This document shows, in pieces, positions 19,501 through 26,732 of a stretch of DNA of 64,000 nucleotides. A model generated the notes under the pieces. It made no database searches, was not told where the DNA came from, and saw only the letters and a program-made list of their open reading frames with translations. Every line of letters starts with the position of its first letter. The first letter of the stretch is position 1. A program made the position numbers and the translations under genes. Origin of the DNA: Actinokineospora fastidiosa (GTDB lineage: Bacteria; Actinomycetota; Actinomycetes; Mycobacteriales; Pseudonocardiaceae). The stretch is taken from contig NZ_BMRB01000001.1 of NCBI RefSeq assembly GCF_014648415.1, positions 1,860,001-1,924,000 of the forward strand, given 5' to 3'.

Positions 19501-19749
19501 GTGTCCCGGCTGCTGACCGGAGTGCTTCTCGGCGTCACCCTGCTCGGCGCCATCGCGCTCGGCCCGAGCGCGCCCGCCGCGTTCGCCCAGGAGACGACCG
19601 CGCCGTCGGGGCCGACGCTGAACCCGCCGACCGAGGAGGAGGCTGCCGACAGCAGGCAGAAGCTCGTCATCACGGTGACCGCGCTCGTCCTGCTGGGGCT
19701 CGTCGTCTACGGCAACCGCGTCCGCCGCAAGCGGGTCAAGAAGAAGTAG
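19501..19749 (+). CDS. Small exported membrane protein
   Basis: The 82-residue product has a signal peptide-like N-terminus ending near APAAFAQ (residues 1-29), a short outer segment rich in Thr, Pro and Glu, one membrane helix (LVITVTALVLLGLVVYG, about 53-69), and a very basic cytosolic tail of Arg and Lys. GGAGG lies seven bases before GTG 19501. I do not recognise a family. Signal peptide and second helix suggest an outside loop of about 20 residues after processing. Confidence 0.75.
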   Translation: MSRLLTGVLLGVTLLGAIALGPSAPAAFAQETTAPSGPTLNPPTEEEAADSRQKLVITVTALVLLGLVVYGNRVRRKRVKKK

Positions 19750-19799
19750 CCGGGGTCTCGCCGGGCAGGTGGACCGCCGCGGAGCGGAGTGTCCCCTTC

Positions 19800-19831
19800 G
19801 TCCCGTCCCCGGCTCGTCCCGGGGCCGGGAC
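19800..19831 (+). terminator. Hairpin terminator after the small membrane gene
   Basis: GTCCCGTCCCCGG (19800-19812) pairs with CCGGGGCCGGGAC (19819-19831), a 13-bp stem with one mismatch and a 6-nt loop. A short T-containing stretch (CGATCGTCTTG) follows. It lies 50 bp after the stop of the small membrane protein and before the amidohydrolase promoter. Confidence 0.65.
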
Positions 19832-19878
19832 CGATCGTCTTGATCACCAGACCAGTCGGGGCGAAGTGACCGTCGCCG

Positions 19879-19907
19879 TTCACCGCTTCGGCGGTGCCGT
19901 CTAGCCT
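19879..19907 (+). promoter_or_regulatory. Sigma-A type promoter for the amidohydrolase
   Basis: TTCACC (19879-19884) and TAGCCT (19902-19907) are separated by 17 bp. The expected start point falls at about 19914, on a GTG that opens a 17-codon frame. The spacing makes this one of the better promoter matches in the window. Confidence 0.5.
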
Positions 19908-19913
19908 GCGATC

Positions 19914-19967
19914 GTGCAAACCGGCGGCGGTGTCAGCGGCTCATGGTGCACTATTGACCGCAAATGA
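19914..19967 (+). CDS. Possible leaderless leader ORF (17 codons)
   Basis: GTG 19914 lies exactly where transcription from the TAGCCT box should begin. The frame reads MQTGGGVSGSWCTIDRK and stops at 19965-19967, 40 bp before the amidohydrolase start. It contains adjacent Trp and Cys codons, which might sense amino-acid supply. There is no homology evidence; it may be a regulatory upstream ORF or chance. Confidence 0.35.
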   Translation: MQTGGGVSGSWCTIDRK

Positions 19968-20007
19968 GCACCGGAAGCAAGTTTCAGCAGGTCAGTGGAG
20001 GGGTCGC

Positions 20008-21327
20008 GTGACAGTGTTGGATTCGCGGCCCGACATGCCCGCCGAGCCCGGCCGGGGACCCCGAGGGGCCCGGGGCGGTCAATCCACCGTGCTGATCACG
20101 CCGACGGGCGTCAGTATGCCCGGTGTGGACGATCTCGGTGCTGGGCGCGGACCGGTGTGGCTGGACGACTGGCTGACGGCCAACACCGCCGACGTGCTCG
20201 CCTGGTTCCGGCACATCCACGCCCACCCCGAGCTGTCCCGCCGCGAGTTCGCCACCACCGAGCTGGTCGCGGGCCTGCTGAAGTCCTACGGCCTCGAGCC
20301 CCGCCTGATGCCCGGCAACACCGGCCTCATCTGCGACATCGGCGAGGGCGACCGCTGCGTGGCGCTGCGCGCCGACCTCGACGCGCTGCCGATGACCGAG
20401 GACACCGGCCTGCCCTACGCCTCGACCGCCCCCGGCGCCGCGCACTCCTGCGGCCACGACGCGCACACCGCGATCCTGCTGGCCACCGGCATCGCGCTGG
20501 CCTCCGGCCCGCCGTTGCCCGGCCGCATCCGGCTGATCTTCCAGCCCGCCGAGGAGGTCATGCCCGGCGGCGCGCTGGAGGTCATCGACGCGGGCGGCCT
20601 CGACGGCGTCGAGCGCATCTTCGGCCTGCACTGCGACCCGCGGGTCGAGGTCGGCCGGGTCGGCACCCGGGTGGGCGCCATCACCTCGGCCGCCGACCTG
20701 CTGGAGCTGCGGCTCACCTCGCCCGGCGGGCACACCTCGCGCCCGCACCTGACCGCCGACCTGGTGCACGCGCTCGGCAGCGTCATCACCGGCCTGCCCG
20801 CGCTGCTGTCCCGCCGCGTCGACCCGCGCTCGGGCACCGTCCTGGTGTGGGGCGCGGTGCACGCGGGCGAGGCGCCCAACGCCGTGCCGCAGGAGGGTGT
20901 GCTGCGCGGCACGCTGCGCACCGCCAACCACGACGTCTGGGTGGACCTGGAGCCGCTGGTCGCGGGCCTGGTGCAGGCGCTGCTCGCGCCCACCGGCGTC
21001 GGCTTCGAGCTGCAGCACCGCCGCGGCGTCCCGCCGGTCATCAACGAGCGCGAGAGCACCCAGATGCTGCGCGCGGCCATCGAGACCGCGCTCGGGGAGG
21101 ACGCGCTCGCCGGGACCAAGCAGTCCTCCGGCGGCGAGGACTTCGGCTGGTACCTCGAACACGTCCCCGGCAGCTTCATGCGCCTGGGCGTCTGGGACGG
21201 CGAGGGCCCCATGCGCGACCTGCACCAGCCCACCTTCCAGCTCGACGAGCGGGCGCTGCTGACCGGCATCCGCGTCATGACCCACACCGCGATCACCGCG
21301 CTGAACTGGACCCCGCAGGCGGACTGA
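20008..21327 (+). CDS. M20 family metallo-amidohydrolase
   Basis: The 439-residue enzyme belongs to the M20D group (hippurate hydrolase, IAA-amino-acid hydrolase, N-acyl amino acid deacylase) and should cleave an N-acyl amino acid. Metal-binding motifs are ALRADLDALPMTEDT, SCGHDAHTAILLATG and QPAEEVMPGGALEVI in the first half. The dimerisation domain starts near GGHTSRPH, and SSGGEDFGWYLEHVPGSF near residue 375 holds the last ligand. About 45 residues precede the catalytic core, with a Gly/Pro/Arg-rich character. GTG 20008 follows GGAGGGG by four bases. The natural substrate is not clear; the gene stands alone. Confidence 0.88.
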   Translation: MTVLDSRPDMPAEPGRGPRGARGGQSTVLITPTGVSMPGVDDLGAGRGPVWLDDWLTANTADVLAWFRHIHAHPELSRREFATTELVAGLLKSYGLEPRLMPGNTGLICDIGEGDRCVALRADLDALPMTEDTGLPYASTAPGAAHSCGHDAHTAILLATGIALASGPPLPGRIRLIFQPAEEVMPGGALEVIDAGGLDGVERIFGLHCDPRVEVGRVGTRVGAITSAADLLELRLTSPGGHTSRPHLTADLVHALGSVITGLPALLSRRVDPRSGTVLVWGAVHAGEAPNAVPQEGVLRGTLRTANHDVWVDLEPLVAGLVQALLAPTGVGFELQHRRGVPPVINERESTQMLRAAIETALGEDALAGTKQSSGGEDFGWYLEHVPGSFMRLGVWDGEGPMRDLHQPTFQLDERALLTGIRVMTHTAITALNWTPQAD

Positions 21328-21406
21328 AAAACCCGCGGAACCGGCGCGCCCCGCGACCCGTCGAACGGGCGACCGGAGTCTGTCCGGCTGATCCGCGGAG
21401 GTGGCG

Positions 21407-21841
21407 ATGGGTACCGATCACCGGGCCCAGGTCGACGAGCTGCTCGCGGGCTACCGGCGCAGCCGCGACCAGTTGGCCGAGGTGCACCGGGCCCTGGGCG
21501 CGGTCGCGAAGTCGGCGACCAGCGCGTGCGGGACGGTGACCGCCACCGTGTCGGCGTACGGGGCACTGGTCGCGTTGGACATCCGTCCGGACGCCTACCG
21601 CGTGCACCAGCCCTCCGCGCTGGGCGGCGTCGTCGTGGGCGTGGTCGAGGCCGCCGCCGGGCTCGCCGCCCGCGCGGCCGACGAGATCATGGCGCCCGTG
21701 CTGCCCGCCGGGACCGACCCGGCCGCGCTGCGCCTCGGCACCGCCGACCTCACCCCGGCCGAGGTGGCCCCGCAGGCCGATGAGTTCGACTTCGAGCGCG
21801 CCACCTGGCTGGAGTCCGACGAGCGGGGGGACCAGCGATGA
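21407..21841 (+). CDS. YbaB/EbfC-like protein of a T7SS cluster
   Basis: This 144-residue protein shares the pattern of the YbaB/EbfC fold: an N-terminal helix (VDELLAGYRRSRDQLAEVHR), a beta strand region (GTVTATVSAYGALVALDI) and a C-terminal helix. Such copies next to WXG100 genes are common in actinobacteria and may act as chaperones or DNA binders for the locus; the exact role is unknown. GGAGG is five bases before ATG 21407. Its stop overlaps the WXG100-like start as ATGA. Confidence 0.72.
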   Translation: MGTDHRAQVDELLAGYRRSRDQLAEVHRALGAVAKSATSACGTVTATVSAYGALVALDIRPDAYRVHQPSALGGVVVGVVEAAAGLAARAADEIMAPVLPAGTDPAALRLGTADLTPAEVAPQADEFDFERATWLESDERGDQR

Positions 21842-22146
21842 CCGACGGCTTCCGCGCGGACACCGACGCCCTCGCCCGGCGCGCTGGCGAGTTCGGCGAC
21901 CTCGCCGCCCGCGCCGGGGCGATCCACCGCGACCTCGCCGACCGGCTCAGCGCCCTGGGCGGGTGCTGGGGCGGCGACGCCGTCGGCGCGAGCTTCGCCG
22001 CCGCGCACGCGCCGGGCGCCGATGCCACCCTGGGCGACCTGGGCGCGCTGCCCGGCAGGCTCGACGAGGTGGGCGGCCGGTTCGCCGACACCGCCTCGGG
22101 GTACGCCGCCACGGAGTCCGACAACGTCCAGGCGCTCGGGGAGTAG
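21838..22146 (+). CDS. WXG100-like T7SS protein
   Basis: The 102-residue protein is helical, with the turn LGGCWGGDAVGASF near residue 41 matching the WxG signature between two helices. No signal peptide is present. It overlaps the YbaB-like gene by four bases and ends two bases before the large toxin gene. I infer it is the ESX-type partner or targeting factor of that toxin. Confidence 0.78.
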   Translation: MTDGFRADTDALARRAGEFGDLAARAGAIHRDLADRLSALGGCWGGDAVGASFAAAHAPGADATLGDLGALPGRLDEVGGRFADTASGYAATESDNVQALGE

Positions 22147-22148
22147 CG

Positions 22149-25001
22149 ATGGGTATCGAACTGCCCCCCGAACTCGCCGAGGTGGCCGCCGCGACCGGCG
22201 TCGCGTGGCCGGAGGCCGACGAGGACCGCATGCGCGAGGCCGCCGCGGCCTGGCGCGAGGCGGCGACCCGGATGACCACGCTCACCGGCGAGGCCGACGC
22301 CGCCGCCAGCGCCGCCCTGGGCACGTTCTCCGGCGAGGCGGCCGACGCCGCCCGGGCGCAGTGGTCCGGCTTCGTCGGGGCCGACTCGGGGCACCTGACG
22401 GTGACCGCGCGCGGCTGCCTGGCCGCCGCCGACCGCCTGGAGCGCGCTGCCGACCAGGTCGGCGCCGCGAAGGTCGAGATCGTCCGCCACCTCGTCGACC
22501 TGGCCCGCAACACCGAGGCCGCGACCGCTGCGGGCAGCCCGACGGCCCTGCTGGGCATCGACACGGCGGTCGCCGCCACGTCGGCCAACCTCTCGGCGGT
22601 GACCGAGACCCTGGTGAGCGCGGTCGCGCCCAACGGCCCGGACATGACCTCGGTCCGCCAGGTCGCCAACGCCAACCCGGGCGCCCGACTGACCGGCGTG
22701 GTGGGAACCTCGGCCCCCGGTCGCGGCCTGCTGGACGTCGTCGGCGGCGTCACCGGCGGCGTCACGACGGCGGTGGGCAACGCGGTCGCGGGCCCGGGCG
22801 GCGTGACGGACCTGGTCGGCGGCACGACCCGCGGCTTCACCGACGCCGTCGGGAACGCGGTGGCGGGCCCCGACGGCCTGACCGCCGCCGTGGGCGGCGC
22901 GACGCGCGGATTCACGGACGCGGTGGGCACTGCCGTGCCCGGCGCCAGCGGGTTGACCAACGCCGTGGGCGGCGCGACAGGCGGGCTGACCGACGCCGTC
23001 GGCGGCGCGGCCCGCGGGTTCACCGACGCCGTGGGCAACGCGGCGGCCGGTCCAGGCGGGCTGACCGACGCGGTCGCCGGGGCGACGCGGGGTTTCACCG
23101 ATGCCGTGGGCAACGCCGGGGCGGGACCCAGCGGGCTGATCAATGCCGTCGGCAACGCGGCGGGTGGGTTGACCGAGGCGGTCGGTGGTGCGGCGCGGGG
23201 TTTCACCGATGCTGTGGGCAACGCGGCGGCGGGCCCTGGTGGGCTGACCGATGCTGTGGGCACCACGGTGCGCGGGGCGTCCGACGTCGTCGGCGGCGTG
23301 ACCGGGGCCGTGGGGGAGACGGCCCGTGGAGTGAGCGACAGCGTCGGGAGCGTGGCCGCGGGGCCCGGCGGCGGGGTCGCTGACACCGTCGGCGCGGCGC
23401 GGGGAGTGGCCGAGGGCGTCGGGAACGCCGGGGGCGGGTTCGGGGACGGCCGGGGTGTCGTGCTGGGGCCCAACGACGAGTGGGCCATGGACCTGCCCAC
23501 CCCGCCCGCCGGGATGCCGGTGGTCGACACGGTGCACGCCTCCGCTGCGGCCGTCCTCGACGCCCCGCAGGCGGCCGGGGCCGCGCAGAACCCGATCGCC
23601 CAGGCGGCGCCGCCCGGCGCTGCCGCGCCGGGGCAGGCCCCCGTCGGCGGAGCGCCGTTCGGCGGGTCCCCGGGCGGGCCCGCGCCGGTCGGCGGGCCAT
23701 CGGCGGGCGGAGCGGCCGGTCCCGTGCTGCCCGGACCCCGCGCCCAGGCGGGCGGCGGCGCCCCCATCCGCGCCGACCTGCCGCACACCGACACCCGCAC
23801 AGGCGACACCCGCGACCACCGCGCAGGCGACCAGCGGGCAGGCGACACCCGCGACCAACGCGACCAGCGCGCGGGCGAGCAGCGCGACCAGCGCGCGGGC
23901 GACCAACGCGACCAGCGCGCGAGCGAGCAGCGCGACCAGCGCGCGGGCGACACCCGCGACCAGCGCTCGGGCGAGCGGGCCGGGTCCGCTGACGCCGAGG
24001 CCGCGCAGTCCGAAGTAGACGAGCCGAGCGCCGACACCCCCGAGTCCGGCTTTATCGCGCCCATCGGCGGCGCGCTCCTCGGGTTCGCGGGCGGAACCGC
24101 CGTCGCCCCCCGGCCTGCCCCCGGTCACCAGGCCCTCGGCCAGCAGCCCCAAGGCCAGGCCCCCGGGCAGCAGGTCCCCGGCGCCGGTCAGCAGGCTCCC
24201 GGCCAGGCCCCGGTGCCCGGCCACCTCCCCACCGGCAGGCGGCCCGACGGCGGGCCGGTCCTCGGCTTCCCGCTCGCCCCGCCGAGCGAGTCGGGGGCGC
24301 AACTCGCGCGGCTGCCAGGGGTGTTCGCGGGCGCCTCCATCGGCGAGGCCGACCGGGACGCGTTGTCGCTGTTCCTGCTGCACCTGTTCCCCATCGGATA
24401 CCTCCCGCAGGTCGCCGATGAGCCGGAGACGCAACTGCCCGCGCCGCAGGCCGAGGTCGACTACGCCGCGGGCCTGCGCTTCCCGCCGGACGACCACCCC
24501 GAGGCCCACCTCGTCGACGCCACCACGCCCGCCCCGGTCACCCGCACCGACGGCGTGAGCGCCGACCACCTCGCCCAGGGCTACGACCCGCTCGGCGGCC
24601 TGCACGAGCGCGACTGGGACCGCCGGTTCCTGGTCAAGCCCGCCGACGGCACCAGCAGGGCCGAGTACGCGTGGCCGCCCGGCGAGCAGTACCCCGAGGG
24701 CGGCGCTGCCGAGGGCGAGCCCGACGTGCTCAAGCCGGGCACCACCATCGACCGGCTCGGCACCCCCGAGGGCCGCGTCTTCGCCCCTGACGGCACCCCC
24801 TTCGCCGCGCGCTCGCTGCCGCCGGACCACCTGCGGGCGCTGCGCCGGTACCGGGTCGTGCGGCCCCTGCCGGTGTGGCGGGCGGCGTCGGCGCCCTGGT
24901 TCGCCCAGCACGGCGGCGGGATCCGGCTGCGGGCCACCCGCTCGGCGGTCGAGCTCGTCGCGCTGGGCTATCTGGTCGAGATCACGGAGGACGGGCAGTG
25001 A
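22149..25001 (+). CDS. Polymorphic T7SS toxin with C-terminal TNT (NAD+ glycohydrolase) domain
   Basis: The 950-residue protein starts with a helical WXG/PPE-like domain (1-180; AARAQWSGF near residue 75). It continues through about 240 residues of Gly/Ala/Asp repeats, a Pro/Ala/Gly linker, a highly charged Asp-Gln-Arg repeat tract (about 548-613) and a Pro/Gln-rich linker. The last 150 residues match the TNT domain of mycobacterial CpnT, with GRVFAPDGTPFAARSLPP near residue 875, containing the key Arg, and APWFAQHGGG with a Gln at the known active-site position. TNT destroys NAD+. ATG 22149 follows the WXG gene stop. The stop overlaps a small gene that is probably the antidote. Export through a remote ESX system is inferred. 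Confidence 0.88.
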   Translation: MGIELPPELAEVAAATGVAWPEADEDRMREAAAAWREAATRMTTLTGEADAAASAALGTFSGEAADAARAQWSGFVGADSGHLTVTARGCLAAADRLERAADQVGAAKVEIVRHLVDLARNTEAATAAGSPTALLGIDTAVAATSANLSAVTETLVSAVAPNGPDMTSVRQVANANPGARLTGVVGTSAPGRGLLDVVGGVTGGVTTAVGNAVAGPGGVTDLVGGTTRGFTDAVGNAVAGPDGLTAAVGGATRGFTDAVGTAVPGASGLTNAVGGATGGLTDAVGGAARGFTDAVGNAAAGPGGLTDAVAGATRGFTDAVGNAGAGPSGLINAVGNAAGGLTEAVGGAARGFTDAVGNAAAGPGGLTDAVGTTVRGASDVVGGVTGAVGETARGVSDSVGSVAAGPGGGVADTVGAARGVAEGVGNAGGGFGDGRGVVLGPNDEWAMDLPTPPAGMPVVDTVHASAAAVLDAPQAAGAAQNPIAQAAPPGAAAPGQAPVGGAPFGGSPGGPAPVGGPSAGGAAGPVLPGPRAQAGGGAPIRADLPHTDTRTGDTRDHRAGDQRAGDTRDQRDQRAGEQRDQRAGDQRDQRASEQRDQRAGDTRDQRSGERAGSADAEAAQSEVDEPSADTPESGFIAPIGGALLGFAGGTAVAPRPAPGHQALGQQPQGQAPGQQVPGAGQQAPGQAPVPGHLPTGRRPDGGPVLGFPLAPPSESGAQLARLPGVFAGASIGEADRDALSLFLLHLFPIGYLPQVADEPETQLPAPQAEVDYAAGLRFPPDDHPEAHLVDATTPAPVTRTDGVSADHLAQGYDPLGGLHERDWDRRFLVKPADGTSRAEYAWPPGEQYPEGGAAEGEPDVLKPGTTIDRLGTPEGRVFAPDGTPFAARSLPPDHLRALRRYRVVRPLPVWRAASAPWFAQHGGGIRLRATRSAVELVALGYLVEITEDGQ
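22725..23455 (+). repeat. Gly-rich degenerate repeats inside the TNT toxin gene
   Basis: Alternating units GGLTDAVGGATR and GFTDAVGNAVAGP (11-13 residues) recur through about 240 residues, with T-D-A-V-G nearly fixed. The DNA repeats too (short blocks such as ACCGACGCCGTGGGCAACGC). The periodicity is like amphipathic 11-mer repeats. They separate the export domain from the toxin. Confidence 0.8.
23790..23987 (+). repeat. Charged DQRAGEQRDQRAG repeats in the TNT toxin gene
   Basis: A low-complexity tract of about 65 residues is built from D/E-Q-R, R-A-G and D-T-R units, with near-identical DNA blocks of 12 and 24 bases (GCGACCAGCGCGCGGGCGAG type). It may change length by slippage or recombination. 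It lies between proline-rich linkers. Confidence 0.8.
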
Positions 25002-25267
25002 ACGCCGAATCCATCGCCGAGTGGCTGCGCGCGGTCGGCGTGCCCGAGCAGGTCGTCTCGATCGGCGCGGAGGTGGACAACACCTGGTGCCTGCTGCGCG
25101 ACCCGGCGGGCGACGCCTGGGAGGTGTTCTGGCGCGAGCAGGGCAACCGCTACGACTGGGCGCGGTTCAGCAGCGAGCAGGTCGCCTGCCACTACCTGTT
25201 CGGCCGCCTGGTGTGGTCGCAGGTCGTGCGCGGCGCGGTCGGCGTGCTGCCGTCAGCGGCGAAGTAG
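24998..25267 (+). CDS. Putative immunity protein for the TNT toxin
   Basis: The 89-residue acidic cytosolic protein has no signal or membrane segment. It begins MNAESIAEWLRAVGVPEQVV and has a central beta-rich part (GAEVDNTWCLLRDPAGDAWEVFW). The GTG start overlaps the toxin stop as GTGA, so both are translated together. CpnT of M. tuberculosis is also followed by its antidote gene IFT, though that protein is about twice as long. I infer immunity from position; sequence similarity to IFT was not established. It converges with hisN, with a 15-bp overlap of coding ends. Confidence 0.65.
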   Translation: MNAESIAEWLRAVGVPEQVVSIGAEVDNTWCLLRDPAGDAWEVFWREQGNRYDWARFSSEQVACHYLFGRLVWSQVVRGAVGVLPSAAK

Positions 25268-26023
25268 GCCCAGCACGGCGTCGTGCAGCAGCCCGTTCGT
25301 CGACAGCGCCGAGCCGCCGTCGAAGCGGGCCGCCCCGCCCAGGTCGGTGAAGCGCCCGCCCGCCTCCTCGACGACGACCTGGATGGCGGCGACGTCCCAC
25401 GGGTTGACGACGGCCTCCGCGGCGACGTCGATGGCGCCCTCGGCGACCAGGCAGTGCGACCAGAAGTCGCCGAAGGCCCGGTTCTCCCAGCAGGCGTCCA
25501 CCAGGTCGAGGTACCGCTCGCGCGAGTGGTACTCGACCCACGTGCCCAGGTGCGTGGTCGACAGGTAGGCGTCCGACAGCGACGCCACGCCCGACACCGA
25601 CATCCGCACGGCCTCGCCGCCCGCCGCCACCCAGGCGCCGTGGTCGCGCGCGGCGAACCAGCGGCGGCCCAGCGCGGGCGCGCTCACCACGCCCACCGTC
25701 GGCACACCGTCCTCGACCAGCGCGATGAGCGTTGCCCACGCGGGCACGCCGCGCAGGAAGTTCTTGGTCCCGTCGATCGGGTCGAGCACCCAGGTGCGGC
25801 CCGCGCCCACCGAGCCGCCGCGCTCCTCGCCAGCGACCGTGTCGTCGGGGAACTCGGCGGCGATCAGGGCGCGGACGGCGTCCTCGACGGCGGTGTCGGC
25901 GTCGGTGACCGGGGTGCGGTCCGGCTTCCTGGTGACGACCAGATCGCGCGCCTGGAAGCGGTTCACGGTGATCTCGTCGGCCGCGGCGGCCAGTCGGATG
26001 GCGAAGTTGAGGTCGCGGGACAC
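25253..26023 (-). CDS. hisN: Inositol monophosphatase family protein, probable histidinol-phosphatase
   Basis: The 256-residue Mg2+-dependent phosphatase has all IMPase marks: GEERGG near residue 66, WVLDPIDGTKNFLRGVPAWATL near 78 with the metal-binding DPIDGT, and NPWDVAAIQVVVEEAGG near 213. Its pattern (FQARDLVVTRKPDRTPVTDADT near the start) is that of actinobacterial HisN, which makes histidinol in His synthesis; related members act on inositol phosphate. The start is GTG. The gene diverges from the response regulator, 33 bp away. Confidence 0.88.
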   Translation of the reverse strand: MSRDLNFAIRLAAAADEITVNRFQARDLVVTRKPDRTPVTDADTAVEDAVRALIAAEFPDDTVAGEERGGSVGAGRTWVLDPIDGTKNFLRGVPAWATLIALVEDGVPTVGVVSAPALGRRWFAARDHGAWVAAGGEAVRMSVSGVASLSDAYLSTTHLGTWVEYHSRERYLDLVDACWENRAFGDFWSHCLVAEGAIDVAAEAVVNPWDVAAIQVVVEEAGGRFTDLGGAARFDGGSALSTNGLLHDAVLGLLRR

Positions 26024-26056
26024 GCCGGAGATCGTGTCACGCCTACGCTGAGGGGC

Positions 26057-26731
26057 GTGAGCGTGGTGCTACTGGCCGAGGACGACTCGGCCATCGCCGA
26101 ACCGCTGTCCCGCGCGCTGCACCGGGAGGGCTATGACGTGGTGGTGGTCGGCGACGGCCACCGCGCGCTGGACCTGGCCAGCGCGGGCGGCCCCGACCTG
26201 CTGGTGCTCGACCTCGGCCTGCCCGGACTCGACGGCCTCGACGTGTGCAGACGGCTGCGCGCGGCGGGCCGGAGCATCCCGGTGCTGATGCTGACCGCCC
26301 GCGCCGACGAGGTCGATTTCGTCGTCGGCCTGGACGCGGGCGCCGACGACTACGTCGCCAAGCCGTTCCGGCTGGCCGAGCTGCTGGCCCGCATCCGCGC
26401 GCTGCTGCGCCGCCAGGCCCCGGGCGCGGTCGAGGTGAACGGCGTGCGGATGGACCTCGCCGCGCGGGTGGTCACCGTGGACGGCGTCGAGATCAACCTG
26501 GCCAACAAGGAGTTCGAGCTGCTGCGCGTGCTGATCCAGCGGGCGGGCCAGGTCGTCACCCGCGAGGAGATCCTCTCCGAGGTGTGGAGCGACCCCGAGC
26601 TCAAGGGCAGCAAGACGCTGGACATGCACATGTCGTGGCTGCGCCGCAAGCTCGGCGACGTGGGCCCGCGCGCCGCGGAGCGGCGGATCGCGACCGTGCG
26701 CGGCGTCGGCTTCCGGTTCAACGCGGACTGA
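26057..26731 (+). CDS. OmpR/PhoB family response regulator
   Basis: The 224-residue regulator has a receiver domain (1-118) with the acidic pair EDD at 8-10, phospho-acceptor D52 in LDLGLPGLDG, LTARADEVD and the conserved Lys in YVAKPF. The winged-helix DNA-binding domain (about 130-222) contains LANKEFELLRVLIQRAG and ATVRGVGFRF. A TACGCT box ends 8 bp before GTG 26057, suggesting a leaderless mRNA. The histidine kinase gene begins one base after its stop. The target genes are unknown; the neighbours are envelope-related. Confidence 0.94.
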   Translation: MSVVLLAEDDSAIAEPLSRALHREGYDVVVVGDGHRALDLASAGGPDLLVLDLGLPGLDGLDVCRRLRAAGRSIPVLMLTARADEVDFVVGLDAGADDYVAKPFRLAELLARIRALLRRQAPGAVEVNGVRMDLAARVVTVDGVEINLANKEFELLRVLIQRAGQVVTREEILSEVWSDPELKGSKTLDMHMSWLRRKLGDVGPRAAERRIATVRGVGFRFNAD

Positions 26732-26732
26732 C

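Noticed and set aside
23790-23987. Repeats as a mobile or structural DNA element
   Set aside because: The repeats keep the reading frame of the toxin gene and encode regular charged units, so they are protein-coding.
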